A DNA stretch of 64,000 nucleotides from Mesorhizobium sp. M9A.F.Ca.ET.002.03.1.2 (GCF_003952365.1 NZ_CP034443.1:3713001-3777000); one strand, 5' to 3'; shown: positions 18,900 through 27,142, numbered from the stretch's first letter. Notes: a model not told the origin generated them from the letters alone. A program made the numbers and translations.

Positions 18900-19201
18900 G
18901 AGGGCACCGCGTCAGGTAAGAGGTTCGCGTTATCTAGTTACGAAACCGTTGGCGCGCCACACCGAATTCCGGCCTGAGAGATACGAAGAAGGGCAGGAGG
19001 GGTTTCTGCTGCAGCCCGCTCTCCTTGGTGAGATTGATACGGATTTCCTAACGGACAATCAGCCTAATGATGAGCCCCACGCTTGGGGACAAGGAAATCG
19101 GTATGGTCGTGCCATCTTCCAGCGATTAGCCGGTTCAAGCGCACCACTGCTTGGCAGTGGAGGTGGGCACCGCTACCGAAGCAACTTCGCGCCTCACCCT
19201 A
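18900..19201. other. Intergenic region, nothing recognised
   Basis: This stretch lies upstream of the flavin oxidoreductase gene and downstream of an aldehyde dehydrogenase remnant. A forward frame crosses all of it and has fair composition (for example GYEEGQ-like, then LLQPALLGEIDTDF), but it begins inside the oxidoreductase gene on the other strand and has no ribosome site. It may be decayed coding sequence. Confidence 0.35.
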
Positions 19202-19400
19202 CATCTCCGTCACAAATTTTGTCCGCAGATAGGCGTCAAGCCCTTCGATGCCGCTCTCTGAGCCATAGCCGGATTCATTGACGCCGCCGAACGGTGTTTC
19301 CGGTGTCGACACCATCATATGGTTGACGCCGACATGCCGGCTTCCAGTGCCGCCTCGGTCTTCTGGGCGAGGCTGAGATTGCGGGTGGGTGGCTGCGGAG
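19202..19400 (-). pseudogene. Aldehyde dehydrogenase C-terminal remnant (succinate-semialdehyde dehydrogenase-like)
   Basis: The reverse strand gives NLSLAQKTEAALEAGM in one frame and, one base shifted, GVNHMMVSTPETPFGGVNES, then GYGSESGIEGLDAYL and TKFVTEM before a stop. This is the normal end of NAD(P)-aldehyde dehydrogenases of the GabD type, where G(V/I)NH....PETPFGGVK.SG(Y/W)G.EGG.EGL..Y is usual. One base is missing near 19335 and everything upstream of about residue 390 of a normal enzyme is gone. The break abuts the RES toxin gene, suggesting that insertion of the toxin-antitoxin module truncated it. Confidence 0.75.
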
Positions 19401-19450
19401 CGCGGAAGGTCGCTACACTGCCTTCCAACGTGCAGCGTTGGGTCCAACGG

Positions 19451-20143
19451 TCAGAGCGGCCCTTGGACCGTTGGCGTTGGATCACCTCGCCAAGTCATCC
19501 GATAGATGGCCCCCTGCCGAACCGACTGTACCGCAGCAGGCCTCAACGCAACGAGGCAGGTGCCGCCCTTGTGTCTCACGGAGGGATAGATAATACCGTT
19601 GAGACCCGCGGCCCGGGCGCTGTCGGCCAACGCGTTGCCAACCGGATAAGCCTTCGCCTTATCCGGATCGAGCGATGGGTGACTAGGGACCTGTCGCAGA
19701 TCGAGGAAATCGCCAGCGAGGCTGCAGAACATTTCCGCATATTCGACGGTGGCGTTGAAGTCGCCCGCGTCCGCCAGCGCGTTCGTCAGGTGATAGCCTA
19801 CTTCACTCAGGCAGGTGGCGACGTCGAAGGCGGCGTACCAGGCACCGCGGTCGGCGCCATTGAACCGGTTGGGTTGCTGCGGCTTGGCGTAGGCAAAGGA
19901 TGCATTGATGAAGTGCGCATGGGGCACGTCGTAGACGAGTTCGTTGGCGGCAAGACCTGAAATGCCTCGGTCCTGGGCGATAAGCCGGCTGCTCGTTGCC
20001 CCTTCAATTTCCGCGAGGAGATCGAGTTCTTCATCGCCGTCCACCAATGGGACAAGCACCGCCGCACGCAGGCGCGCCGTCGTCACCAAGCGGACAGTCT
20101 TCCGGAACGCCTCGGTGACGACCGGCACGCTGTCGATCGACAA
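19451..20143 (-). CDS. RES-domain toxin
   Basis: RES toxins degrade NAD+ in the cytoplasm and are held in check by Xre/MbcA/ParS-type antitoxins. The 230-residue protein shows the family core NRFNGADRGAWYAAFDVATC followed by LSEVGYH, with the Arg, Tyr and Glu expected for the active site. It starts with TTG at 20143, directly after the antitoxin stop codon, with GGAGGACTG inside the antitoxin end serving as ribosome site. This arrangement is standard for RES/Xre operons and couples toxin translation to that of the antitoxin. A degraded aldehyde dehydrogenase lies downstream. Confidence 0.9.
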   Translation of the reverse strand: MSIDSVPVVTEAFRKTVRLVTTARLRAAVLVPLVDGDEELDLLAEIEGATSSRLIAQDRGISGLAANELVYDVPHAHFINASFAYAKPQQPNRFNGADRGAWYAAFDVATCLSEVGYHLTNALADAGDFNATVEYAEMFCSLAGDFLDLRQVPSHPSLDPDKAKAYPVGNALADSARAAGLNGIIYPSVRHKGGTCLVALRPAAVQSVRQGAIYRMTWRGDPTPTVQGPL

Positions 20144-20572
20144 TCACAGTCCTCCACGGACTGCATCGACATATCTGCGCACCTCGAGCATCTGTGGAAT
20201 GCCGCCCTTCATCATCGACTCGATGGGATTCATGCGGGCGAAGAGGGGACCCTTGTTGTCGAGCTTGGGCCAGCGATCGGCCATATCGTCAGCGAACAGC
20301 AGGTGGAGGCCCTTGTAGATCCCGACCAAGGCCGAGATACGGGTCAACTGGTCCTGGCTGAGGGACTTGTCCTTTCCCCCTTGCTTCAGCCGCTCCCAGG
20401 TGCTTGTCGAAACGTCGAGCAGTGCCGCGGCCTGTTGCCCCGTAAGCCCCCAATGCTCGACGAGACGCTTGTAGGCCTTGAGCGCCACCTTCGACAGTCT
20501 GGTGCGATCGGCTTCGGCAGAGAAGTCCTGTCGTTCCGGCAGGATGGGAAGTGCGCGCGCGGCGGTGAGCAT
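20144..20572 (-). CDS. Xre/MbcA/ParS-type antitoxin (DUF2384)
   Basis: This 142-residue partner of the RES toxin has an N-terminal helix-turn-helix region (WGLTGQQAAALLDVSTSTWERL) and the C-terminal DUF2384 toxin-binding part with GIYKGLHLLFADD and FARMNPIESMMKGGIPQMLE. It should bind and neutralise the toxin and repress its own promoter, which should lie in the A+T-rich stretch at 20573-20620. The stop codon touches the toxin start. Length and domain order are normal. Confidence 0.9.
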   Translation of the reverse strand: MLTAARALPILPERQDFSAEADRTRLSKVALKAYKRLVEHWGLTGQQAAALLDVSTSTWERLKQGGKDKSLSQDQLTRISALVGIYKGLHLLFADDMADRWPKLDNKGPLFARMNPIESMMKGGIPQMLEVRRYVDAVRGGL

Positions 20573-20584
20573 TGGCTTTCTCCA

Positions 20585-21037
20585 TCACTTGATAGTCAAT
20601 CTATACATCAGATGATGGCACACTGTCCAGAATGCAAGGCCCTTTTCGAAGGAGGGGTTCTCCCTCTGGCGCAACCAAGAGCAACTGGGTTGTGATCGCT
20701 CACCTGCATCAGAACGTCGGCGTTGAGGTAGGTCACGGTCGCATTTGCGAGCCCAGCGCCGCCTTTGGCCAATCCGAGAGCAAGTGATGCCGCGCGGCAG
20801 GAAGATGCTCTCGCCTGCGGTCAGGCGTCGAGGCTGGCCGTCGATCACCGCAGTCAGCTCGCCTTCGATGATGTAAACCGTCTCGTCGTCCTTGGCGTGG
20901 ACATGGATCGGCGTCCTCGTGTTTCCGTCGCTTTTGTTCTCGAAGAGGCAGAACTGCCCCGCGGTCTGTTCTCCGGACAGCAGGCGTTTCATGACGATGC
21001 CTGCAAGAACGAACGTTTTGCTGTCGATATCACTCAT
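20585..21037 (-). pseudogene. Cupin-domain protein with replaced C-terminus
   Basis: From the ATG at 21037 (AAGGAAA upstream) the first 85 residues form a normal small cupin: MSDIDSKTFV start, THxH-like IHVHAKDDETVYIIEGELT, and AGESIFLPRGIT. Cupins of this type resemble quercetinase or mannose-6-phosphate isomerase-like proteins. After residue 85 (about 20783) the frame becomes Arg/Cys-rich and unlike a cupin, lacking the second metal-binding motif region. The adjacent frame there reads TVTYLNADVLMQVSDHNPVA, like the end of an endonuclease/exonuclease/phosphatase-family protein. The gene therefore looks like a fusion of two fragments and is probably not functional. Confidence 0.6.
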
Positions 21038-21192
21038 CGTCGTTTCCTTTCCAAGGGATCGTGCAGGTGAAGGTGGCGGGGTCTCCATTCAGCGAGTTTG
21101 GGATACCTAAGGCGATCGACGCATCGCAACAGGTCGATGAGTTTTTTCGCGGGCGCTGTCGGCGCAGTGAACGGCCGGTTCAGCCGGCGCAA

Positions 21193-21963
21193 TCAGTCTC
21201 GGCGCGCAATGATCCAGTCGGCTGCCGCCGCGAGATCGGCGACGGTTGCGGTCGGGCGCGGATCAAACCGTTTCTCATCGCCCTGCCGGTATTTACCTGT
21301 CCGCACCAGCAATGCGCCCGAAAGTCCGGCGCGCAGGGCGCCGGCTATATCGGCCTCGGCGTCGTCGCCGACCATGATCGCCTGATCCGGCGGACAGTCC
21401 ATGCTTGCCAGCGCCGACAGAAAGAATGCCGACGAGGGCTTGCCGAGAACGGTCGCGCGTTTCAGGGAGGCAAATTCCAATGCCGCGACGAATGGCCCTG
21501 CATCGAGGCTGAGCCCGCCGTCGCCATCACGAAACGTCCGGTTGGTGGCAAGGGCCAGCAATTCGGCCCCCGCGTTCAGCTCGCGGAACGCGTCATTCAA
21601 CGCCGCGTAGGTGAAGGCGTCTCCGGCATCGCCGACGATGACGGCGCGCCTGTCGTGATCCGGCAGTTCGTCAAAATCCGGCGCAAGGCCGGGATGAATC
21701 AGCAAACATGGCGCACGGCCATCCCGAAGCAGCCATTCACGCGCGGCCTGCGCCGGCGTGAAAACATCTGCTTTGGTAACGGCTAACCCCATCGCCTCCA
21801 GACGTTCGAGAACCCTCTGTTTCGACGAGCGCGTGGTATTGCTTACGAAGCGTACGGCCAAACCGGCCTGGCGCAAACGCGCGACGGCGTCGACCCCGCC
21901 TGGTATGGCGGTCTCGCCATCATAGATGACGCCTGCAAGGTCCAGCAGCACACCCCTTGTCAT
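21193..21963 (-). CDS. HAD-superfamily phosphatase (LHPP-like, subclass IIA)
   Basis: A 256-residue HAD-IIA hydrolase: motif I LLDLAGVIYDG (Asp8 nucleophile; Ala where most HADs have the second Asp, as LHPP-type proteins have Ser there), motif II VRFVSNTTRSS, Lys-containing LGKPSSAFF and motif IV IMVGDDAEADIAGA. LHPP-like proteins hydrolyse phospho-lysine/histidine or pyrophosphate bonds in vitro. It runs opposite to the sigma-factor operon and is probably monocistronic. The exact substrate is unknown. Confidence 0.85.
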   Translation of the reverse strand: MTRGVLLDLAGVIYDGETAIPGGVDAVARLRQAGLAVRFVSNTTRSSKQRVLERLEAMGLAVTKADVFTPAQAAREWLLRDGRAPCLLIHPGLAPDFDELPDHDRRAVIVGDAGDAFTYAALNDAFRELNAGAELLALATNRTFRDGDGGLSLDAGPFVAALEFASLKRATVLGKPSSAFFLSALASMDCPPDQAIMVGDDAEADIAGALRAGLSGALLVRTGKYRQGDEKRFDPRPTATVADLAAAADWIIARRD

Positions 21964-22011
21964 CGATCCAGCATGACCACGAGTCCGCCATGCGTCAAAT
22001 CCGCAACAAGG

Positions 22012-22206
22012 CTATGGTTTCTTTGGATCGGGGCGGACAGGCGACATAGCGATGATCCGCATCCGCGGCGCCGGCTCGTCGGCAACGTCGAACGGAAGCC
22101 TAAACACACGAGCCGCCAAACCATGGTCAATTCCATCGACCAGAAATGCACGGGCGGGCGACGGGTTTTCCCATCGACACTCGTTGAAGCCATATAGCGG
22201 GTGCAG
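22012..22206 (-). other. Coding-like stretch, start not found
   Basis: The reverse strand reads LYGFNECRWENPSPARAFLV, then DGIDHGLAARVFRLPFDVAD and EPAPRMRIIAMSPV, ending at a stop near 22012. Composition and codon use are those of a real protein, but no start codon lies close upstream and the frame runs back into the sigma-factor gene. No family was recognised. It may be the tail of a disrupted gene, or chance on the antisense of a promoter region. Confidence 0.25.
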
Positions 22207-22253
22207 GATGACGGTCGTGTCGGGTCTGGCGTGGTGGAACGAGAAGGCAGAGC

Positions 22254-22802
22254 GTGGGCGAAACCGACGAGCGGCTGCTGGCGCTGATCGCGCAAAACAA
22301 TGCGGAAGCGGTGGAGGCCATGGTCGAGCGCAAGCTGCCGCGGTTGATCCGTCTCGCCACGCGAATGCTGGGCGACCGCGGAGAGGCGGAGGACGTCGCG
22401 CAGGAAACCTTCTTGCGCATCTGGCGGGCGGCGCCGGGGTGGCGCGCCGGCGAGGCGAAGTTCGACACATGGCTGCATCGGGTCGCACTCAATCTCTGCT
22501 ACGACCGGCTGCGCAGGCGGCGCGAAACACCGGTGGCGGAACTTCCCGACCGCCCCGACGAACGCCCGGGCGCGGAAGCGGACATGCTTGCGGCCGACGA
22601 TCAGCGCCAGGTGCGGCGCGCTCTGGCCGAACTGCCGGAGCGCCAGCGTGAGGCGATCATGCTGCAATATTATCAGGAGCTTTCGAACGGCGATGCGGCA
22701 GAAATCATGGGGATCAGCATCGAGGCATTGGAAAGCCTGTTGTCGCGGGCGCGGCGGCAGCTGCGCTCCAGGCTCGGACGGGACAGGAACGAAATGACAT
22801 GA
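22254..22802 (+). CDS. ECF-family RNA polymerase sigma factor
   Basis: A 182-residue sigma-70 family member with only regions 2 and 4, as in extracytoplasmic-function sigma factors: region 2 EAEDVAQETFLRIWRA, with KFDTWLHRVALNLCYDRLRR after it, and region 4 LPERQREAIMLQYYQELSNG, AAEIMGISIEALESLLSRAR. It directs transcription of a stress regulon when released from its anti-sigma partner. The start is GTG at 22254 with AGAAGG 7 bases upstream. The stop overlaps the ATG of the next gene (ATGA), so the downstream gene is the natural anti-sigma candidate. The inducing signal may be a metal, from the third gene. Confidence 0.92.
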   Translation: MGETDERLLALIAQNNAEAVEAMVERKLPRLIRLATRMLGDRGEAEDVAQETFLRIWRAAPGWRAGEAKFDTWLHRVALNLCYDRLRRRRETPVAELPDRPDERPGAEADMLAADDQRQVRRALAELPERQREAIMLQYYQELSNGDAAEIMGISIEALESLLSRARRQLRSRLGRDRNEMT

Positions 22803-23203
22803 CTCCAGAAAGATTTTCCGAGATCGTTGCCGCCTATGGCGGGTCGCCGCGGCGCTGGCCCGAGAACGAGCGGGCGGCGGCGCTGGGCTTCATCGCCGCC
22901 AACCCGGCTCAAGCCGAAGTCGCGCTTGCACCGGCGGCGGAACTCGACGATCTGTTGTCGCGCCATCGCGTTGCAGCTCCGGACGGCGCGCTCGCGCGAA
23001 GGATCATCGCCACGGCGCCGCAGGCGCTGTGGCGCCGCACGCGGCTCGTCTGGCGGTGCGCCGGGTTGGCAGGCATCGGACTGGCGGGCGCGCTGGCCGG
23101 TGTGCTGACAGTCGCCGTGCTGTTGCCGCTCGACAACGCCCCTGACGATGGCGACGCCTATGCGCTGACCGTATTCGGCGACATGCAGGGGGACGTGCAA
23201 TGA
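22799..23203 (+). CDS. Putative membrane anti-sigma factor
   Basis: A 134-residue protein with a soluble N-terminal half (MTPERFSEIVAAYGGSPRRW) and one membrane segment near residues 81-103 (LAGIGLAGALAGVLTVAVLL), followed by a short outer tail. No Cys/His zinc anti-sigma motif is present, so it is not a classic ZAS protein. Position is the main evidence: it overlaps the sigma factor gene by four bases and the metal-sensor-like gene by four bases, as CnrY-type anti-sigma genes do. The function is inferred. Confidence 0.6.
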   Translation: MTPERFSEIVAAYGGSPRRWPENERAAALGFIAANPAQAEVALAPAAELDDLLSRHRVAAPDGALARRIIATAPQALWRRTRLVWRCAGLAGIGLAGALAGVLTVAVLLPLDNAPDDGDAYALTVFGDMQGDVQ

Positions 23204-23667
23204 GCGAACGCAGCATCAAGGTCCTGCTTGCCGTCTCGCTGGCGCTCAACATCTTCGTGCTCGGCGCCGCCGCCGGCGCTGGCTACATGTGGCGCACACA
23301 GGACGGGCAGCGCGCCGGAGCGGGCGACCAGCGCGGCCTGCGCTTCGCCGCAGCCGGCCTGTCGCCCGAGCAGCGCAAGGCGTTCCGCCAGGCGCTCGCT
23401 GAGGCGCGGCGCCAGTCGGCTGCCGACATCGAAGCGGCTCGGACCGGCCGCGAGGAGGTCGCGCGCCTGATCGAGGCCGAGCCGATCGACGCAGCGGCGG
23501 TCAACGAGACGCTCGCCTCGGTCCGGCAAGCCGATATGGCGCTGCGCGGCCGGCTCGAACAGGCGATCGTGACCTTCGCGACGGAACTGACGCCAGCCGA
23601 CAGGGCTCGGCTTGTCGACGGCCTGCGCGGCCGCACCAACATGCTGCGCCGAGCACGCGAAAAATAG
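23200..23667 (+). CDS. Periplasmic heavy-metal sensor-like protein (CnrX/ZraP type)
   Basis: A 155-residue protein with an N-terminal membrane anchor (VLLAVSLALNIFVLGAAAGA) and a long helical periplasmic part: LSPEQRKAFRQALAEARRQS, RTGREEVARLIEAEPIDAAA and LTPADRARLVDGL. This is the pattern of the Metal_resist family (CnrX, ZraP, Spy-like), which senses or binds metals or unfolded proteins in the periplasm. Together with the sigma and anti-sigma genes it forms a CnrYXH-like trio, in the order sigma, anti-sigma, sensor. Which metal, if any, is not evident: the protein has no obvious His/Met-rich cluster. Confidence 0.75.
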   Translation: MSERSIKVLLAVSLALNIFVLGAAAGAGYMWRTQDGQRAGAGDQRGLRFAAAGLSPEQRKAFRQALAEARRQSAADIEAARTGREEVARLIEAEPIDAAAVNETLASVRQADMALRGRLEQAIVTFATELTPADRARLVDGLRGRTNMLRRAREK

Positions 23668-23739
23668 AGCTGGAAACAGCGACGGATTCCTGTCACCGCC
23701 GCGTTGAAGCCTTTGAAAGCAATGCTGACGGAGGCACGA

Positions 23740-25110
23740 TTGGCACGTCCGAGCGAGGTCGCGGTTGCGCTCAACCGCTTCGGCCTGGGCGCCCGGCCCG
23801 AAGACGAGGCGCCGGCCGACCCAAAATCCTGGTTGCTGGCGCAGTTCGAAAGCTACGACGCAAACCCGGCCGTCTTTTCCGGCGCGCCGGACTCGGCCAC
23901 ACTCGGTGACGGTTACGCCGAGACGATGCTCGAGGCCAAGGGCGCCGACGCGGACGCAAAGATGGCCGCCCGCAAGACGGCGCGCCAGGAGGCTCAAGCG
24001 CTTTATCGCGACGAGGTCGACATGCGAGCACGCGCGGCGCTCGCAACATCGACCCCCTTCGTCGAGCGGCTCGTGCATTTCTGGTCGAACCATTTCGCCA
24101 TCTCGGCGGAGAAACCGCAGCTGACCCTGATCGCCGGCGCCTTCGAACGCGAGGCGATCCGCCCGCATGTGCTCGGCCGCTTCGAGGATATGCTGCTCGC
24201 CGCCGTGCGCCACCCGGCGATGCTGCTCTATCTCGACCAGGTGCGCTCGATCGGTCCCAACTCAAGATTTGCCAACCGTGCCGCAAAACGTGGCGGCAAG
24301 CGCAAGCCCGGCATCAACGAGAATCTGGCCCGCGAAATCATGGAACTGCACACGCTCGGCGTGCGCTCTGGCTACAGCCAGGCCGATGTGACCGAATTCG
24401 CGCTGGCGCTGACCGGTTTCAGCACCGGCCGCGCTCGAGAGCGAGACCAAGCCGGCGCCTTCACCTTTCGACCCGGGTTGCACGAGCCCGGCGAACGCAC
24501 GATCATGGGCAAGACCTACGATCAGAGCGGGAAGAGACAGGCGCTCGCCGTGCTCGGCGACCTCGCGGCGGCCGAGGCGACCGCAACACACATCGCCGCC
24601 AAGCTGGCGCGCCACTTCATCGCCGACGAGCCGCCGGCAGCGGTCGTGACGCGGCTCGCCGAAGCCTTTCGCCGGTCAAAGGGCGATCTCGTCGCCGTCT
24701 ACCACGCGCTCATCGACAGCCCGGAAGCCTGGCAGCCGGCGGCGGCGAAGTTCAAGACGCCGTGGGAATGGACGATCTCGGCGCTGCGTGGCCTGGGCCG
24801 CAGCGACATCGGCAAGCCACGCCTGGCGCCACTGCTCAACCAGCTCGGCCAACCGGTGTGGCGGCCGCGTTCGCCGGCGGGCTATGACGACGTTGCCGGG
24901 AGCTGGGCCGCGCCCGACGCACTGGTCCGCCGGGTCGAGGCGGCGCAGCGGCTGGCGGCGCAGAGCGACGACGTCGATCCGCGCGACCTCGCGCGAAAGC
25001 TCTTTGCCGGTTCACTTAACGAGCTGACAGTGGCCGAGGTCGACCGCGCCGAGAGCCGGCGCACCGGCATCGCGTTGCTGTTGGTGTCGCCCGACTTCCA
25101 GAGGAGATGA
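23740..25110 (+). CDS. DUF1800 family protein
   Basis: A 456-residue protein of the DUF1800 family. The start MARPSEVAVALNRFGLGARP and the blocks FWSNHFAISAEKPQ and NENLAREIMELHTLGV are conserved family hallmarks, along with the FAFRPGLHEPGERTIMGKTY-like region. TTG at 23740 is taken as the start because GGAGG lies 5 bases upstream; an ATG at 23722 is the alternative. The biochemical role of the family is not established. It is almost always paired with DUF1501 genes, as here, where the two are separated only by a short duplication. It probably belongs to the ECF operon, starting 72 bases after the sensor gene. Confidence 0.88.
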   Translation: MARPSEVAVALNRFGLGARPEDEAPADPKSWLLAQFESYDANPAVFSGAPDSATLGDGYAETMLEAKGADADAKMAARKTARQEAQALYRDEVDMRARAALATSTPFVERLVHFWSNHFAISAEKPQLTLIAGAFEREAIRPHVLGRFEDMLLAAVRHPAMLLYLDQVRSIGPNSRFANRAAKRGGKRKPGINENLAREIMELHTLGVRSGYSQADVTEFALALTGFSTGRARERDQAGAFTFRPGLHEPGERTIMGKTYDQSGKRQALAVLGDLAAAEATATHIAAKLARHFIADEPPAAVVTRLAEAFRRSKGDLVAVYHALIDSPEAWQPAAAKFKTPWEWTISALRGLGRSDIGKPRLAPLLNQLGQPVWRPRSPAGYDDVAGSWAAPDALVRRVEAAQRLAAQSDDVDPRDLARKLFAGSLNELTVAEVDRAESRRTGIALLLVSPDFQRR

Positions 25111-25128
25111 CTTCCAGAGGAGATGACC
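25097..25128 (+). repeat. Tandem 16-bp duplication at the DUF1800/DUF1501 junction
   Basis: TTCCAGAGGAGATGAC occurs twice back to back. Each copy carries GGAG and ATGA. The first supplies the DUF1800 stop and the second the DUF1501 start. Removing one copy would recreate a four-base ATGA stop/start overlap, so the duplication probably uncoupled two formerly overlapping genes. Confidence 0.9.
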
Positions 25129-26280
25129 AAGGTGAAACGCCGCCAATTCCTTACCTTCGCCGGCGTCGGCCTCGGCTCGATGCTGATCGCGCCGCGCATC
25201 GTCTTTGCCAATGTGGAGACCGACCGCCGCTTCGTTTTCATCATCCAGCGCGGCGCCGCGGATGGGCTGAACACGATCGTTCCCTATGCCGACTCGGCTT
25301 ACCGCGCACTGCGCGGCTCATTGACCATCGACAACCCGATAAAGCTCGATGGTACGTTTGGCCTGCACCCCTCGCTCACCGGGCTCCGCAAGCTGCATCG
25401 GGACAAGCAGGCATTGTTCGTCCACGCGGTCGCTTCACCCTACCGCGAGCGCTCGCATTTCGATGGTCAGAACGTGCTCGAAAGCGGCGGCGCCTCGCCC
25501 TATGAACGCAAGGACGGCTGGCTGAACCGGCTGGTCGGTATGCTGCCGAAGTCCCGTGGCGAAGCGATCGCTTTCGCGCCGACCATCCCGCTGGCGCTGC
25601 GAGGCCGGGCGGACGTCACCTCCTATGCGCCATCCGCTCTGCCAGAGGCGCCGGACGACCTGATGATGCGCGTCGGCAAGCTCTATGACGCCGACGAACA
25701 GCTGCATGCGCTGTGGAGCAGCGCGATGGAGACACGGGCGCTGGGCGCGGTGAGCGCGCAGCGCAAGGACGCGGCGAACGTCGGCCGCACCGCCGCGGGC
25801 TTCCTCTCCAAGGCCGACGGACCGCGCGTTGCCATGATCGAAACCAGCGGCTGGGACACGCATAGCGGCCAGCAGGGCCGGTTGGCCAACCAGCTCAGAG
25901 CGCTCGACGCGCTCATCGATGCGTTACGCGCTGGGCTCGGTGACGTTTGGAGGGACACGACCGTGCTGGTCGCCACCGAGTTCGGCCGTACAGCCGCCGC
26001 CAACGGTACGGGCGGTACCGACCACGGAACGGCATCGGCCGCGCTGCTCGCTGGAGGAGCGGTGAATGGCGGGCGCGTGCTGGCCGACTGGCCGGGGCTA
26101 TCCACCGGTGCGCTCCACCAAGGACGCGATCTTGCGCCGACGCTCGACCTCGACGCGCTGATTGCGGTGACGGCCGCCGAAACGTTTGGCCTCGATCCGC
26201 AAGAGACGATGCGCACGCTCTTTGCCGGAGGTCGATCCAACGTGGCAATCTCCGATATCGTGCACAAGCAGGCGGGCTGA
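25123..26280 (+). CDS. DUF1501 family protein with Tat signal
   Basis: A 385-residue exported protein. The N-terminus KRRQFLTFAGVGLGSMLIAP is a twin-arginine-type signal, followed by the DUF1501 core: FVFIIQRGAADGLNTIVPYA, HVAVASPYRERSHFDGQN-like segment, MIETSGWDTH and FGRTAAANGTGGTDHGTAS. The TDHG and WDTH motifs resemble metal sites of the alkaline-phosphatase superfamily to which DUF1501 is related. The true activity is unknown. ATG at 25123 is preceded by GAGGAG from the duplicated repeat. It is the last gene of the five-gene ECF unit; a stem-loop follows. Confidence 0.88.
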   Translation: MTKVKRRQFLTFAGVGLGSMLIAPRIVFANVETDRRFVFIIQRGAADGLNTIVPYADSAYRALRGSLTIDNPIKLDGTFGLHPSLTGLRKLHRDKQALFVHAVASPYRERSHFDGQNVLESGGASPYERKDGWLNRLVGMLPKSRGEAIAFAPTIPLALRGRADVTSYAPSALPEAPDDLMMRVGKLYDADEQLHALWSSAMETRALGAVSAQRKDAANVGRTAAGFLSKADGPRVAMIETSGWDTHSGQQGRLANQLRALDALIDALRAGLGDVWRDTTVLVATEFGRTAAANGTGGTDHGTASAALLAGGAVNGGRVLADWPGLSTGALHQGRDLAPTLDLDALIAVTAAETFGLDPQETMRTLFAGGRSNVAISDIVHKQAG

Positions 26281-26287
26281 AAGCTCG

Positions 26288-26306
26288 TTTCCGAGCAGCT
26301 CGGAAA
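26288..26306 (+). terminator. Stem-loop after the DUF1501 gene
   Basis: TTTCCGAG and CTCGGAAA form a perfect 8-bp stem around a CAG loop, 8 bases past the stop codon. No T-run follows, so it may terminate inefficiently or protect the 3' end instead. Confidence 0.5.
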
Positions 26307-26464
26307 GCGTCCTGAAGAGATGCGAGCACTGCTTGCCGTAAACCTTGAGCCGGCGGTCGCTCCGCATCATGCAGACGCAGGCTCCCCTAGACGACAGCGT
26401 GAAGACGGGACCGAATCCCCGGCATCTGGCGTGGTGACGGGAAACCCCGTCGCTGCACCTACCA

Positions 26465-27142
26465 TTAGGCCGTTTCGAGCCGGCTGAACCGAACTGGGAT
26501 AAACTGCTTGGTCTCGAGTTGCCCTGCCGCATCCTTGCCGATGACAGTCAGGAATTGTGCTTGTTCAGACCCCAAAGGCAGAACCAGGCGTCCCCCCGGC
26601 TTGAGTTGCTTCAATAAGGCCGGCGGTGTCCGCTCAGCCGCCACCGTGACCAGGATCTTGTCGAATGGGGCATGCTCGGACCAGCCGCGAGACCCGTCTC
26701 CAACACGAATGCCGACATTGGACAGGCCGAGGCCCCGCAGGAGAGCCTCCGCATGGTTTGCGAATTCCTCGATGATTTCGACGCTCCAAACTTGCCCGGC
26801 GAGTTCCGCGAGAATTGCGGTTTGGTAGCCCAGGCCGGTGCCGATCTCGAGCACTGCCTCGTGCGGTTGCGGGGCAAGGAGATCGGTCATGAGAGCAACG
26901 ATGAAGGGCTGCGAGATGGTTTTATCGAAGCCGATCGGCAGCGGCATGTCCTGATAGGCATAAGGCGCAACCGACGCTGGCACGAAGAGATGCCGGGGTA
27001 TCCGGCTCATCGCCGCCATGACCCGCTTATCGAGCGTAGTCTTGCCAAGTTCTTCGCTTGCAAGATCGGTGTGGATTGCAATCATCTCGACCATGTGCCT
27101 GCGCAGCACCGCGAGATGCTCTTCGTTCATTGGCTTCACCAT
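26465..27142 (-). CDS. pcm: Protein-L-isoaspartate O-methyltransferase
   Basis: This 225-residue enzyme repairs L-isoaspartyl residues in damaged proteins using S-adenosylmethionine. It shows the PCMT-specific block MSRIPRHLFVP, PLPIGFDKTISQPFIVALM, motif I VLEIGTGLGYQTAIL, and LKPGGRLVLPLG near the end. The ATG at 27142 is preferred to the longer frame (27319), because GAGGAAA lies 6 bases upstream and conserved sequence begins shortly after. It is a stand-alone gene facing the DUF1501 gene. Such repair enzymes matter most in stationary phase. Confidence 0.9.
   Translation of the reverse strand: MVKPMNEEHLAVLRRHMVEMIAIHTDLASEELGKTTLDKRVMAAMSRIPRHLFVPASVAPYAYQDMPLPIGFDKTISQPFIVALMTDLLAPQPHEAVLEIGTGLGYQTAILAELAGQVWSVEIIEEFANHAEALLRGLGLSNVGIRVGDGSRGWSEHAPFDKILVTVAAERTPPALLKQLKPGGRLVLPLGSEQAQFLTVIGKDAAGQLETKQFIPVRFSRLETA

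Noticed and set aside
20573..20620. Palindromic operator before the Xre antitoxin
   Set aside because: Only TGAT/ATCA arms match around the A+T-rich stretch; too short to claim.
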